NCBI RefSeq assembly: GCF_017086445.1
Contig: NZ_CP070968.1
Location: 868,001 to 932,000 of the forward strand
Reading direction: 5' to 3'
Origin: Brevundimonas fontaquae
GTDB taxonomy: Bacteria > Pseudomonadota > Alphaproteobacteria > Caulobacterales > Caulobacteraceae
DNA: 64,000 bases
A program made the position numbers and the translations under genes. This document shows positions 51,159 through 59,934 of the stretch, one piece after another; the stretch's first letter is position 1; every line of letters begins with the position of its first letter. Under the pieces are notes generated by a model that saw only the letters and a program-made list of their open reading frames with translations, was not told the origin of the DNA and did no database searches.

Positions 51159-51356
51159 TCAGCCGCCCGCTAGGGCGGGGCCATAGACGGCGGCGAGGGC
51201 GACGGCGCCCACCACCAGCATGGCGACCGCGCCGGCGATGAAGGTGGCGATGGTCTTGGACCGGCGACGCCGCATGCCGCCCGCCTTGTATTGGCGGATG
51301 ATGACCGACGGCCCTCGCGTGAAGGCCTCGGATCCTATGATATTGTGTTGGGACAA
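51159..51356 (-). CDS. small single-helix membrane protein
   Basis: A 65-residue frame with a polar N-terminus (EAFTRGPSVIIRQYKAGG), an RRRR stretch and one C-terminal membrane helix (TIATFIAGAVAMLVVGAVALAAVYG). The longest version starts with TTG at 51356; an internal ATG just before RRRRSK would give only the helix. The hydrophobic pattern is convincing, but the start is not. Function unknown. Confidence 0.45.
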   Translation of the reverse strand: MSQHNIIGSEAFTRGPSVIIRQYKAGGMRRRRSKTIATFIAGAVAMLVVGAVALAAVYGPALAGG

Positions 51357-51471
51357 GAAAAAAGCTCCCCGAACTCTCGCACAGAAGCAGCGATCAGTCC
51401 GGGGCGCTCGTGGTCAGAAGATGGCGATCCGCGTTACCGGGGTCGCATCTTCGTGAGAACGGGTCTGTGGG

Positions 51472-51987
51472 TCACAGGGTAACGGAGACGACCCGGCCGC
51501 CGCGCGTCTGCACCGACTGCATCAGCACCAGGGGCGCATCGCCCGAAGTGACCGGCACGATCAGGAACCAGCCGCCGTCGGGCAGGCCGTCGAAGCGGAA
51601 GCGGCTGTTCTCGCAGCGCGTGTCGCGGACATAAGTGCGATAGTCGGCGTTGGCGTCGGCGACGGTGCGGGCGCGGACGACAGCGGCGGGCACGGCCGCG
51701 CGCTGGGTCGAGCCGTACAGGGTGCGAAAGCGCGCGCGGGTGTAGGGGGTGTCCGGCGTCAGGCCGACATTGCCGACGCAATCGAAGGCCTTGCCGTCGC
51801 GAGCGAAGGCGATCTGGCCCTGAATGCTGTTGCGGCCCGGCATCTGGGACCAGCCGAAGTCGCGCTCGTTGAAGGCGGCCGGGGCGGCGTAGGGCAGACC
51901 GCCGCCGGTCGTGGGCGCACAGGCCGAAAGGGCGGCGGCGCCGAGCGCCAGGGCGAGGCCGGTCGCGGCGAGGGGACGGTTCGACAT
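51472..51987 (-). CDS. putative lipoprotein, unknown function
   Basis: A 171-residue lipoprotein with lipobox LSAC (Cys near 23) and a GGAGGA ribosome binding site before the ATG. The mature part has two cysteines that might form a disulfide (KAFDCVGNVGLTP and VRDTRCENSRF), and beta-rich ends (GWFLIVPVTSGDAPLVLM). I do not recognise the family. It is divergent from ilvA with 176 bases between starts. Confidence 0.75.
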   Translation of the reverse strand: MSNRPLAATGLALALGAAALSACAPTTGGGLPYAAPAAFNERDFGWSQMPGRNSIQGQIAFARDGKAFDCVGNVGLTPDTPYTRARFRTLYGSTQRAAVPAAVVRARTVADANADYRTYVRDTRCENSRFRFDGLPDGGWFLIVPVTSGDAPLVLMQSVQTRGGRVVSVTL

Positions 51988-52163
51988 AGGGCTTCCTCCG
52001 GTGTTCGTTGCGGTCGCGCGGACGACCGAGGCCCACTATCGCACGACAGGCCGGGCGACTTCCACGCTCAAGATTCCCCCTCTGGACCCGGACCCGACAA
52101 CGCGCGAAACAGGCCCGACAACGCGCCCAGTCGTCGAGGCGCGACAGCTCGGAAACGCCTCGC

Positions 52164-53366
52164 ATGACCGTCACCTTCGCCGATATCCAAGCCGCGCGCA
52201 CCCGGATCGCCGGCGCGGTCGACCGCACTCCGACCCGTTATTCCAGAAAGCTGTCGCAACTGACGGGGGCCGAGGTCTGGGTCAAGTTCGACAATCTGCA
52301 ATTCACCGGCAGCTTCAAGGAACGCGGCGCCCTGAACCGGCTGCTGATGCTGAGTCCCGAGGAGAGGAAGCGCGGCGTGGTGGCCGCCAGCGCCGGCAAC
52401 CACGCCCAGGCCCTGGCCTATCACGGCGGACGGTTGGGCGTGCCGGTGACCATCGTGATGCCCGAGGGCACGCCCTTCGCCAAGATCAACGGCACCCGCT
52501 CGCACGGGGCGACCGTGGTGATCGAGGGGCTGGACTTCACCGGTTCGACCGAAGCGGCCAAGCGGCTGGAGGCCGAAAAGGGCTACGTCTTCGTCTCGGC
52601 CTTTGACGACGAAGGCATCGTGGCGGGCCAGGGCGTCTGCGCGATAGAGCTTCTGGAGGATGCGCCCGAGGTCGAAGCCCTGATCATCCCCATCGGCGGC
52701 GGCGGGCTGATTGCGGGCTGCGCCATCGCGGCCAAGGCGATGAAGCCGGACATCAAGGTCTTCGGCGTGGAGGCCGCCCGCTATCCGTCCTTCACCGCCA
52801 AACGGGCGGGTAAGCCGCCGGTCTGCACCGGCCAGACCATCGCCGAGGGCATCGCGATCAAGGCCGTGGGCGACATTCCCTTCGCTCTGGCCGACCCGCT
52901 GGTGGACGAAGTCTTCGTCTGCGAGGAAGCCGACTTCGAACGGGCCGTCGCCACCTATGTCACCTATGAGAAGACGGTGTCCGAGGGCGCCGGCGCCGGC
53001 GGTCTGGCGGCGCTTCTGGCCTATCCCGACCGGTTCAAGGGGATGAAGGTCGGGCTGGAGCTTTGCGGCGGAAACATCGATGCGCGCATGCTGGCGGTCG
53101 TCTTGAACCGCGAGATGGTCCGTGAGCGGAGACTGATCGTCTATCGCATCCTGGGCGACGACCGGCCGGGCATGTTGTCGGCCATGGCGGCGGTGATCGG
53201 CGGCCTGGGCGGCAACATCATCGACGTGGTCCACAACCGTCTGGCGCTGGATGTGCCGGCCAAGGGCGCCGAGTTCGACATCATGGTCGAAACGCGCGAT
53301 AGCGCCCACGCTGACGAGATCGGCGAGGCCTTGAAGGAACGCGGCTATGAACTTCGGATGGGGTAA
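52164..53366 (+). CDS. ilvA: threonine ammonia-lyase (threonine dehydratase)
   Basis: PLP enzyme that deaminates threonine to 2-oxobutyrate for isoleucine synthesis. The 400-residue protein has the PLP lysine in FTGSFKERGALNRL (about 45-58), the SAGNHAQALAYHG motif, the glycine loop IIPIGGGGLIAG (about 175-186), and one C-terminal ACT domain (VYRILGDDRPGMLSAM, about 330-400). The single ACT domain resembles the short catabolic/TdcB-like forms, so the feedback type cannot be told. The ATG at 52164 was chosen from a frame open to 52008. Its end overlaps the next gene by 20 bases. Confidence 0.92.
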   Translation: MTVTFADIQAARTRIAGAVDRTPTRYSRKLSQLTGAEVWVKFDNLQFTGSFKERGALNRLLMLSPEERKRGVVAASAGNHAQALAYHGGRLGVPVTIVMPEGTPFAKINGTRSHGATVVIEGLDFTGSTEAAKRLEAEKGYVFVSAFDDEGIVAGQGVCAIELLEDAPEVEALIIPIGGGGLIAGCAIAAKAMKPDIKVFGVEAARYPSFTAKRAGKPPVCTGQTIAEGIAIKAVGDIPFALADPLVDEVFVCEEADFERAVATYVTYEKTVSEGAGAGGLAALLAYPDRFKGMKVGLELCGGNIDARMLAVVLNREMVRERRLIVYRILGDDRPGMLSAMAAVIGGLGGNIIDVVHNRLALDVPAKGAEFDIMVETRDSAHADEIGEALKERGYELRMG

Positions 53367-53862
53367 GGCGGCGATCGTCGCGGCCTTCTTGCTGTCGGGC
53401 TGCGGCCAGGCCGAGCCGATCGATCCGAACGCGGGCAAGGCCGAGGCGGCCGCCTTCATGGCCAAGAACGCCAAGGAAGAGGGCGTCCAAACCCTGCCCA
53501 GCGGCCTGCAATACAAGGTGGTGCAGGCGGGACCGGCCGACGGCGTCAGCCCGGACCGCAACGACCTGGTCAAGGTCGATTACGAGGGCAAGCTGGTCGA
53601 CAACAGCGTGTTCGACAGCTCCTTCGCACGCGGCGCGCCGGCGGTTTTCACGCCCGAGGAAGTGGTCAAGGGCTGGACCGAGGCGCTGCAGAAGATGCGC
53701 GTCGGCGACGAATGGCTGCTCTATGTGCCGCCCGAGCTGGGCTATGGCGAGCGGAGTAGCCCCAAGATCCCGGCGAACTCGGTGCTGATCTTCCGCCTGA
53801 AACTGCTCGACGTGGCCAAGGTGCCCGGCGGCGGATCGGGCGTCGGCACGGCGATGGGGTGA
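53347..53862 (+). CDS. FKBP-type peptidyl-prolyl isomerase lipoprotein
   Basis: A 171-residue envelope prolyl isomerase. The N-terminal lipobox LSGC (Cys near 19) marks it as a lipoprotein. After a helical spacer, the FKBP domain starts at TLPSGLQYKVVQAG (about 49-62) and has VDYEGKLVDNSVFDSS, VVKGWTEALQKMRVGDEW and ELGYGERSSPKIPANSVLIF, which hold the active-site aromatic residues. It begins 20 bases inside the end of ilvA, so the two are transcribed together. A palindromic repeat follows its stop. Confidence 0.88.
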   Translation: MNFGWGKAAIVAAFLLSGCGQAEPIDPNAGKAEAAAFMAKNAKEEGVQTLPSGLQYKVVQAGPADGVSPDRNDLVKVDYEGKLVDNSVFDSSFARGAPAVFTPEEVVKGWTEALQKMRVGDEWLLYVPPELGYGERSSPKIPANSVLIFRLKLLDVAKVPGGGSGVGTAMG

Positions 53863-54194
53863 GGACCACTGTCTCCTCCCCACGTCCTGGGGAGGTGGCG
53901 CGGCGCCGCTTGGCGACGTGACGGAGGGGTTCTGGGATGCATCGCAGGCGCCTGTGGGACGTCAAGATCCCCTCCACCCCTTCGGGGTCCCCCTCCCCAT
54001 TCCATGGGGAGGAGACTAAAAGTGCACTGCGAATTTTTTGAGTGCAGTTTCGTGCAGATTTTTGCGAGCGGTTTGCAGTTCTCCGGTGGTTGTCAAAGAC
54101 GAGACGGGTAGTATAGCCCAGTGCGCGAGGATGGCAGGGTAGCGGTCGCTGGTTGTCTCTAGGTCTTTGAAATCGCTGTCGTTCGTCGCGGCGA
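53863..54194. other. gene-free stretch between FKBP and queG genes
   Basis: This 332-base gap holds REP-like copy 3 (53871-54016) and about 180 bases of less GC-rich DNA (54017-54194). A short minus-strand frame there (54016-54228) overlaps the end of queG, has no recognisable domain, and was not called. No clear promoter or RNA gene is seen. Confidence 0.6.
53871..54016. repeat. REP-like palindromic element, copy 3
   Basis: A 146-bp element with the same perfect 11-bp inverted ends GTCTCCTCCCC and GGGGAGGAGAC as copy 1. The right half carries the arm sequence CCCCTCCACCCCTTCGGGGT followed by CCCCCTCCCCATTCCATGGGGAGGAGAC in two parts. The left half is a diverged, inverted partner. It lies just after the FKBP gene, between it and the converging queG gene. 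Confidence 0.82.
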
Positions 54195-55322
54195 TTACGC
54201 GGGTTGAGCCGTTTCGGACCGCAGCCATTCGGCCAGGACCTGAGCGTCGGTCTCACTCGCGCCATCGGCCAGGGCCGCGAACGCGTCGGGCGGCGTCAGC
54301 CGCGACAGCGCCCAGACGGCGGCGCCGCGCACCAGGGGCGAGGGGTCGGCCAGCAGGGCCTTCGTCGGGGCGATCAGGGTCGCGTCGGCCGAGTTGCCGA
54401 CGGCGTAGAGGACGTTCCTGAGGAAGCGATCGCGGCCGATCCGCTTGACCGGGCTCTTGGTGAACAGGGCGCGGAAGGCGGCGTCGTCGAGCGCCAGCAG
54501 GTCGTGCAGGCGCGGGCTTTCAAAAGCCTCACGCGGCAAAAGCCTGATCTCGCGGGCTTCCTGCGCGAACTTGTTCCACGGACAGACCGCCAGACAGTCG
54601 TCGCAGCCATAGATGCGCGATCCGGTCAGGGTGCGGAACTCGACCGGCCAGGGACCGGCGAACTCGATGGTCAGGTAGGACAGGCAGCGCCGAGCGTCGA
54701 GCTGGAACGGGGCGGGGAAGGCCTTGGTCGGGCAGGCGTCGAGACAGGCGGTGCAGCGGCCGCAGTGTTCGGTCTCGGCCGCGTCGGGCTCGATCTCGGC
54801 GGCGGTCAGGATGGTCCCCAGGAACAGCCAGTTGCCATGGGTGCGGCTGAGCAGATTGGTGTGCTTGCCCTGCCAGCCCAGGCCGGCGCGCTGGGCCAGG
54901 GGCTTTTCCATCAGGGGGGCGGTGTCGACGAAGACCTTGATGTCGGCGCCGTTGCGGGCCGCGATCTGGCCCGCCAGCTGTTTCAGCCGGCCCTTGATGA
55001 CCTCATGATAGTCGTCGCCGCGCGCATAGACCGAGATGTAGCCGGCCGAGCGGTCGGCCAGCTGATCGAGCGGGTTCTGGTCGGGGCCGTAGTTCATGCC
55101 CAGGACGATGGCGGTCCTGGCCTCGTCCCACATGGCGGTGGGGTGCTGGCGGCGATCCAGCGTCGTTTCCATCCATTCCATGTCGCCATGCCGGCCCTCG
55201 TCCACGAAACGCCGCAGCCGCTCGCCCGCCGGCCAGGCGTCAGCCGCCGAGGCGAACCGGCAGACATCGAAGCCCAGCTCGGCCGCGCGCCGGCGGATAA
55301 AGGTTTTCAGGCGGTCGGACAC
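54195..55322 (-). CDS. queG: epoxyqueuosine reductase
   Basis: Cobalamin-dependent iron-sulfur enzyme for the last step of queuosine synthesis in tRNA. The 375-residue protein has the family N-terminal domain (GFDVCRFASAADAW), the two ferredoxin-like clusters CGRCTACLDACPTKAF (about 187-202) and CDDCLAVCPWNKFA (about 241-254), and a C-terminal HEAT-like region (VRGAAVWALSRL). GTG at 55322 is taken as the start (VSDRLKTFIRRRA); a longer frame to 55397 has no better site. It fits with gluQ elsewhere in the window. Confidence 0.9.
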   Translation of the reverse strand: MSDRLKTFIRRRAAELGFDVCRFASAADAWPAGERLRRFVDEGRHGDMEWMETTLDRRQHPTAMWDEARTAIVLGMNYGPDQNPLDQLADRSAGYISVYARGDDYHEVIKGRLKQLAGQIAARNGADIKVFVDTAPLMEKPLAQRAGLGWQGKHTNLLSRTHGNWLFLGTILTAAEIEPDAAETEHCGRCTACLDACPTKAFPAPFQLDARRCLSYLTIEFAGPWPVEFRTLTGSRIYGCDDCLAVCPWNKFAQEAREIRLLPREAFESPRLHDLLALDDAAFRALFTKSPVKRIGRDRFLRNVLYAVGNSADATLIAPTKALLADPSPLVRGAAVWALSRLTPPDAFAALADGASETDAQVLAEWLRSETAQPA

Positions 55323-55497
55323 GGGGCGGGGGATAGCATGGTGTGCAGTTGGGATGCAGGGCAGGCGGACCAGATCTGGCCCTTGGCGGATCGGCATGCG
55401 TCGATGTTGTCTTTGACGCTTCCGTTAGGGCGACGCATCAGGCACTGATCGACGAGTATTCGCTGTACCTGAATCGGTACACGTCGCCGCCGCTTAA

Positions 55498-56229
55498 TCA
55501 GGAAACGGCGGGTTGCCGTCCTGGCCGGATCACGATCCGGCGTTCCGAATAGAGTTTCACGTCCCATCCATAGGGCCTCGATCCCCGGTCGAAATTCGAA
55601 GGGGGAAAGCTGAAGCTTGCCATGCATCCCAGTTCCCCGCATTTGGAGAGAAGTCGAAGGGATAGGACGTCCAATGATTTGAATAAGGCAGCGCAGTCGG
55701 CGGCGAGATCACCGCAATCGACCGAGACCGCTTCATTATTCCGTGCGGCCATGAAAGCGCTGACGGCTTCCCTGAAATCAAAACGATCAGACCGAAAGCC
55801 TGTCACGTTATTGCCGTGGTGGTGGCATGAGCCAGCCTCCGCGATCTGAAAAATGGCGTCTTCGTCGCGAGTCGTCAAAACGAAGCCCGTCGGATCATCA
55901 TCTTTCGGATCGATATCCCATGCCGGCCAGAAGGTCAGCTTATGAACGGGTTGCATACAGACCCATTCGGAAGCGGCGCTGGAGCGTTCATACAAAAATA
56001 GGTATTTTGGCCCGCTCGGGCTGAACTGTTCCCAGTCATGGCCGACGACCTTTCCTGAATATTCGGGCAGAAGATTTCGCACCAATTCGGTGGTGGAGGC
56101 AGTGCGGAGGTGCTCGGCTGTCCAGTTGGTCTGGCTCAGTCGAGATCTAGCTTTCGTGTCAGGCACGGCCTGAGATAAGGCAGGCGTTGCGAACGCAGCC
56201 ACGGCGAAGACGGTTAGCCAGAGTCGCAT
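55498..56229 (-). CDS. exported protein of unknown function
   Basis: A 243-residue protein with a signal peptide (LWLTVFAVAAFATPALSQA, about 3-21). The mature part has several cysteines (WVCMQPVHKL, AGSCHHHGNN, VDCGDLAADCAALF, SKCGELGCMASFSF), suggesting disulfides in the periplasm. I do not recognise the family. The ATG at 56229 opens the signal peptide directly; in-frame ATGs at 56256 and 56268 would add a polar stretch. Codon use is less GC-rich than in flanking genes. Confidence 0.68.
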   Translation of the reverse strand: MRLWLTVFAVAAFATPALSQAVPDTKARSRLSQTNWTAEHLRTASTTELVRNLLPEYSGKVVGHDWEQFSPSGPKYLFLYERSSAASEWVCMQPVHKLTFWPAWDIDPKDDDPTGFVLTTRDEDAIFQIAEAGSCHHHGNNVTGFRSDRFDFREAVSAFMAARNNEAVSVDCGDLAADCAALFKSLDVLSLRLLSKCGELGCMASFSFPPSNFDRGSRPYGWDVKLYSERRIVIRPGRQPAVS

Positions 56230-56320
56230 TTTGGAGCGCTGCGTATTCACAGGCATAAGGTTAGTCATTGGGGCTCTGATTGGCTATCCAGCTTGCCACT
56301 CCAGTGGGGTTGGAGATCCC

Positions 56321-57007
56321 TTAGAAATCCAGATCCGCGTACCAGGCCGAGGGCGGCACGCCGACGAAGCGGTCGGCGAGCAGGGGGCGGAAGCAGGGGC
56401 GGGATTTCAGCTTGGAGTACCAGGTCTTCAGACCGGGCCAGGTCTTCCACTGGATCTCGCCGAAATAGTCCAGCACCGACAGGTGGGCGGCGGCGATCAG
56501 GTCAGCCTGCGACAGGCGGCGGCCGGCCAGCCAGTCGCGGGCGGCGACCAGGTCCTCCAGCATGGCGAGATGGGATTTCAGGGCGTCGCGCCCGTCGCGC
56601 AGGGCGCGGGCTTCGGGCGGACCCAGCTTGAGCAGCGGTTTTTCCATCCGCTCGTGCAGCAGGACGGCGTCGACCTCGTCCATGAAGCGGCGCTCGAACC
56701 AGCCGGTCAGTCGGCGCGTCTCGGCCCGTTCGGCGAGGTCGGCGGGCAGCAGCAGCGGCCCCTTCTGCTGATCCTCGATCCAGCCCAGGATGGCGGGCAG
56801 TTCGCACAGCACCAGCGGACGGCCGCGATCCATCGTCTGGATCACCGGCGGCAGGCCGGACGGATTGAAGTCATTGACCGGGCAATCGTCCTCCCATGGA
56901 CGAACCGGCGTGTCGGTCCATTCGATCCGCGCCTCTCCCAGCGCCAGTCGCGCGGCGCGCGAGGCGGGCTGGAAGGCGAAGTGGAAAAGAACGCAAGGGT
57001 CGGCCAT
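56321..57007 (-). CDS. glutathione S-transferase family protein
   Basis: A 228-residue protein with a thioredoxin-like N-terminal domain (VLFHFAFQPASRAARLALGE, then the conserved cis-Pro in NPSGLPPVI) and an all-helical C-terminal domain (LSQADLIAAAHLSVLDYFGEI, about 166-186). This is the usual GST layout. The catalytic Ser/Tyr/Cys cannot be named safely. GST genes near queG are common in Caulobacterales. Substrate unknown. Confidence 0.87.
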   Translation of the reverse strand: MADPCVLFHFAFQPASRAARLALGEARIEWTDTPVRPWEDDCPVNDFNPSGLPPVIQTMDRGRPLVLCELPAILGWIEDQQKGPLLLPADLAERAETRRLTGWFERRFMDEVDAVLLHERMEKPLLKLGPPEARALRDGRDALKSHLAMLEDLVAARDWLAGRRLSQADLIAAAHLSVLDYFGEIQWKTWPGLKTWYSKLKSRPCFRPLLADRFVGVPPSAWYADLDF

Positions 57008-57051
57008 CTAAGGGTGATGCGCCCCGACCCGTTAAATCGGCGTTTACCGCA

Positions 57052-58059
57052 TCAGGACCACGGCCCCTTGGGCGCGGGGCCGGTCGGGGCGGGGCCGGTC
57101 GGGGCGGGGGCGGCTTGCGGCTCGGCGGGTGCAGCGGCGGGGATCGCGGGCTGCGGACGGGCGTGGCCGCGCGGGTCGGCGTGGATCAGGATGTCGGCGG
57201 CGGGATACTGGGCCAGCACCCGGTTCTCGGCGGCGACGACGATGGCGTGTGCGGCGTCAAGGGTCTGGTGCGCGTCCAGGTCGACATGCATCTGGACCAT
57301 CATCACCTGACCGGACATGCGGGTGCGCAGCTGGTGCACGCCGAAGACCTGGGGGTCGGCCAGGACGGCCTTGGTGATGGCGGCGCGGTCGGCCTCGGGC
57401 ACGGCGCGGTCCAGCAGGTGATCGGCGGCGGCCTTCAACATGCCGGTCGCGCCCCAGAACAGCCAGACGGCGACGACGATGCCCGCGGCCGCATCCAGTC
57501 CCGGCGCGCCGAGGAAGGCGCCCGAAATCACCCCGATCAGCACAACGACGTTGGCGGCCAGGTCGGCGGCGTAATGGGCGCGGTCGCCGGCGACGGCGAC
57601 GGAGCCGGTCTTCTTCAGCGTCTGGGTCTGCATCCACACCAGCCAGGCGGTGATGGCGATGGCCGCGACCATGACGCCCGTGGCCCAGACGCCGGAGGTC
57701 ACGGGACGGGGGTCGAAGATGCGCTGCACCCCCTCCCAGGCGATGAAGATGGCCGAGGCGAAAACCAGCCCGGCCTGGACCAATGCGGACAGGGCCTCGC
57801 CCTTGCCATGGCCATAGCGATGGTCCTCGTCAGCCGGCGCGGCGGCCCAGCGCACGGCGAAGAAGGTGGTCAGGGACGCCGCCAGATCCAGAACCGAATC
57901 CGCCAGGGTCGCCAGGATGGAGACCGATCCTGAGGCGCCCAGCGCAAAGGCCTTCATCGCGATCAGCACCACCGCGACCCCGACCGACAGGCGGGTGATG
58001 CGGCGCGTGGCCAGATGGGCGTCGTCGAGCGAGGCGGGGGCGGGGGCGGGCGTCGTCAT
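57052..58059 (-). CDS. cation diffusion facilitator family transporter
   Basis: A 335-residue divalent-cation exporter of the FieF/CDF type. Six membrane segments fill residues 25-210. Metal-site motifs are LADSVLDLAASLTTFFAV (segment 2) and DEDHRYGHGKGEALSALVQ (following loop), with the segment 5 pattern HYAADLAANVVVLIG. The C-terminal cytoplasmic domain (about 215-300) is followed by an unusual Pro/Ala tail with the repeated unit GPAPTGPAPTGPAPKG. The ATG at 58059 was chosen; the upstream TTG at 58080 lacks support. Likely substrates are Zn2+, Fe2+ or Co2+. Confidence 0.88.
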   Translation of the reverse strand: MTTPAPAPASLDDAHLATRRITRLSVGVAVVLIAMKAFALGASGSVSILATLADSVLDLAASLTTFFAVRWAAAPADEDHRYGHGKGEALSALVQAGLVFASAIFIAWEGVQRIFDPRPVTSGVWATGVMVAAIAITAWLVWMQTQTLKKTGSVAVAGDRAHYAADLAANVVVLIGVISGAFLGAPGLDAAAGIVVAVWLFWGATGMLKAAADHLLDRAVPEADRAAITKAVLADPQVFGVHQLRTRMSGQVMMVQMHVDLDAHQTLDAAHAIVVAAENRVLAQYPAADILIHADPRGHARPQPAIPAAAPAEPQAAPAPTGPAPTGPAPKGPWS

Positions 58060-58197
58060 TGTCGGCTTCTTCTCGCGCAATCGTGGCTGAAAGCCAACCG
58101 CTGGCCCAAACGGGTCGTTCCGTCAGAAACGATCATGCTCTAGGGGGAAGGCATCCGGGCGCGGCGCGTTCCGGGCGCATTGGTTTTCGAGGGTCTC

Positions 58198-58998
58198 ATG
58201 TCGGACTGGCTTGCCGCCATCATTCTGGGTCTGGTCGAGGGGCTGACCGAGTTCATTCCGGTCTCGTCCACCGGCCATATGCTGCTGCTGGGCCATTTCA
58301 TGGGCTTTCAGAGCGCGGGCAAGACGTTCGAGATCGTGATCCAGCTGGGCGCATTGCTGGCCATCGTCAGCGTCTATTTCAAAAAGCTGTGGACCCTGGC
58401 GACGCGCTGGCCCTTCGACGCCGAGGCGCGGCGGTTCCTGATTGGCCTGCTGGTCGCCTTCGCGCCGGCCGTCGTGATCGGTTTCCTGGCCTATGACTTC
58501 ATCAAGACGGTGCTGTTCGAGACGCCGCAGGTGGTGTGCATCGCCCTGATCGTCGGCGGGGTGATCCTGCTGCTGCTGGACCGGATGGACAAGAAGCCCC
58601 GTTGGCTGGACGCCGAGGCCTACCCGATGCGGATCTATTTCCTGATCGGCCTGTTCCAGTGCCTGGCCATGATCCCCGGCGTGTCGCGGTCCGGCGCCAC
58701 CATCGCCGGCGGACTGCTGCTGAAGACCGACAAGCGGTCGGCGGCCGAGTTCAGCTTCTTTCTGGCCCTGCCCACCATGGGGGCGGCGGTGGCCTATGAC
58801 CTGCTGAAGAACCACAAGACGCTGGATTTCAGCGACGTCGGCCTGATCGTCGTGGGTTTCGTCGTGGCCTTCATCTCGGCCCTGGCGGTGGTGCGGTTCC
58901 TGCTGGATTTCGTGTCCAGGCGCGGCTTCGGCGTCTTCGCCTGGTGGCGGATCGTGGTCGGGGTCGTGGGTCTGGCGCTGTTGCAGGCGGGGTTCTGA
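58198..58998 (+). CDS. uppP: undecaprenyl-diphosphatase
   Basis: Integral membrane phosphatase (BacA/UppP) that recycles undecaprenyl diphosphate for peptidoglycan synthesis; it also raises bacitracin tolerance. The 266-residue protein has the two catalytic motifs, [19 protein letters not shown] (about 14-32) and [20 protein letters not shown] (about 160-179), and about eight membrane segments. The ATG at 58198 has GAGGG upstream; the TTG at 58180 is less likely. The methyltransferase gene follows after 4 bases. Confidence 0.95.
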   Translation: MSDWLAAIILGLVEGLTEFIPVSSTGHMLLLGHFMGFQSAGKTFEIVIQLGALLAIVSVYFKKLWTLATRWPFDAEARRFLIGLLVAFAPAVVIGFLAYDFIKTVLFETPQVVCIALIVGGVILLLLDRMDKKPRWLDAEAYPMRIYFLIGLFQCLAMIPGVSRSGATIAGGLLLKTDKRSAAEFSFFLALPTMGAAVAYDLLKNHKTLDFSDVGLIVVGFVVAFISALAVVRFLLDFVSRRGFGVFAWWRIVVGVVGLALLQAGF

Positions 58999-59002
58999 GA
59001 CC

Positions 59003-59902
59003 ATGACCACGCTTCTGTACGGCCGCCCGCCGGTCGTTTTCGATCCGCCCGGCGACGCAATCCAGACCTCGCCCCTGATCCCCGACTCGGCCGCGCTGGA
59101 GGCGCAGGACCCGGGCTCGGCCGACAGCGTCATGATCTACGCCCCGCCCGGCGTGCTGGAGCGGCGCTATGTGCTGGCCCTGGCGCTGAGGGCGCTGAAG
59201 GTCGGGGGACGGCTGGATGTCATGGCGCCCAAGGACAAGGGCGGATCGCGCTTGGGCAAGGAGCTCAAAGGGTTTGGGCTCGAGGTCGCCGAGACCGCCA
59301 AGGCGCACCATCGTCGCTGCATCGTCATTCGACCCGACACGGTCGAGGGGCTGGACGAGGGCATCGCCGCGGGCGGGCCGCAGATCGTGCCGGGGCTGGA
59401 AGCCTGGTCACAGCCCGGCATATTCGCTTGGGACCGGATCGATCCGGGCTCGGCGCTGCTGGCCGAACATCTGCCGGCGATGAAGGGCGAGGGGGTCGAC
59501 CTGGGCTGCGGCTATGGCTCGCTGTCGATCGTGGTGCTGCGCTCGCCCGCCGTGACCAAGCTGAAGATGGTCGATCTGGACCGCCGCGCCATCCAGGCCG
59601 CACGACGCAATATCGAGGACGACCGCGCCAAGGTTTGGTGGTCGGATGCTCGCACCCTGGAGGCCAAGGGCGACAAGGATTTCGTAGTCAGCAATCCGCC
59701 CTTCCACGACGGCGGGGCCGAAGACCGGCGGCTGGGTCAGGCGTTCATCCGCAAGGCGGCCGAGCTGTTGAAGAAGGGCGGCGTCGCCTGGGTCGTGGCC
59801 AACCGGCACCTTCCCTATGAGGCCGAGTTGAACGCGGCGTTCAAGCGGGTGCGGTTGGTCGCCGAGGCGGGCGGCTACAAGCTGTTCGAGGCGGTGAAGT
59901 GA
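59003..59902 (+). CDS. RsmC/RlmG-like rRNA methyltransferase
   Basis: A 299-residue SAM-dependent methyltransferase with a degenerate N-terminal half and a catalytic C-terminal half, the plan of the RsmC/RlmG rRNA guanine-N2 methylases. The SAM site is GVDLGCGYGSLSIVVL (about 164-179), the second acidic motif KMVDLDRRAIQAARRN, and the base-flipping motif VVSNPPFHDGG (about 228-238). The likely target is G1207 of 16S rRNA, but the exact base is not provable here. It probably shares a transcript with uppP. Confidence 0.86.
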   Translation: MTTLLYGRPPVVFDPPGDAIQTSPLIPDSAALEAQDPGSADSVMIYAPPGVLERRYVLALALRALKVGGRLDVMAPKDKGGSRLGKELKGFGLEVAETAKAHHRRCIVIRPDTVEGLDEGIAAGGPQIVPGLEAWSQPGIFAWDRIDPGSALLAEHLPAMKGEGVDLGCGYGSLSIVVLRSPAVTKLKMVDLDRRAIQAARRNIEDDRAKVWWSDARTLEAKGDKDFVVSNPPFHDGGAEDRRLGQAFIRKAAELLKKGGVAWVVANRHLPYEAELNAAFKRVRLVAEAGGYKLFEAVK

Positions 59903-59934
59903 CCGCGCTCAAGCAGTCCGAAGGGCGGTAGCGC

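Noticed and set aside
54016..54228. Minus-strand frame of 70 codons between REP copy 3 and queG
   Set aside because: It starts inside queG and ends at the repeat boundary. A faint PIN-like phrase (ATNDSDFKDL) is too short to support a gene or pseudogene.
55323..55497. Short frames between queG and the exported protein gene
   Set aside because: No conserved motif, no start with a ribosome binding site, and frames overlap each other on both strands.
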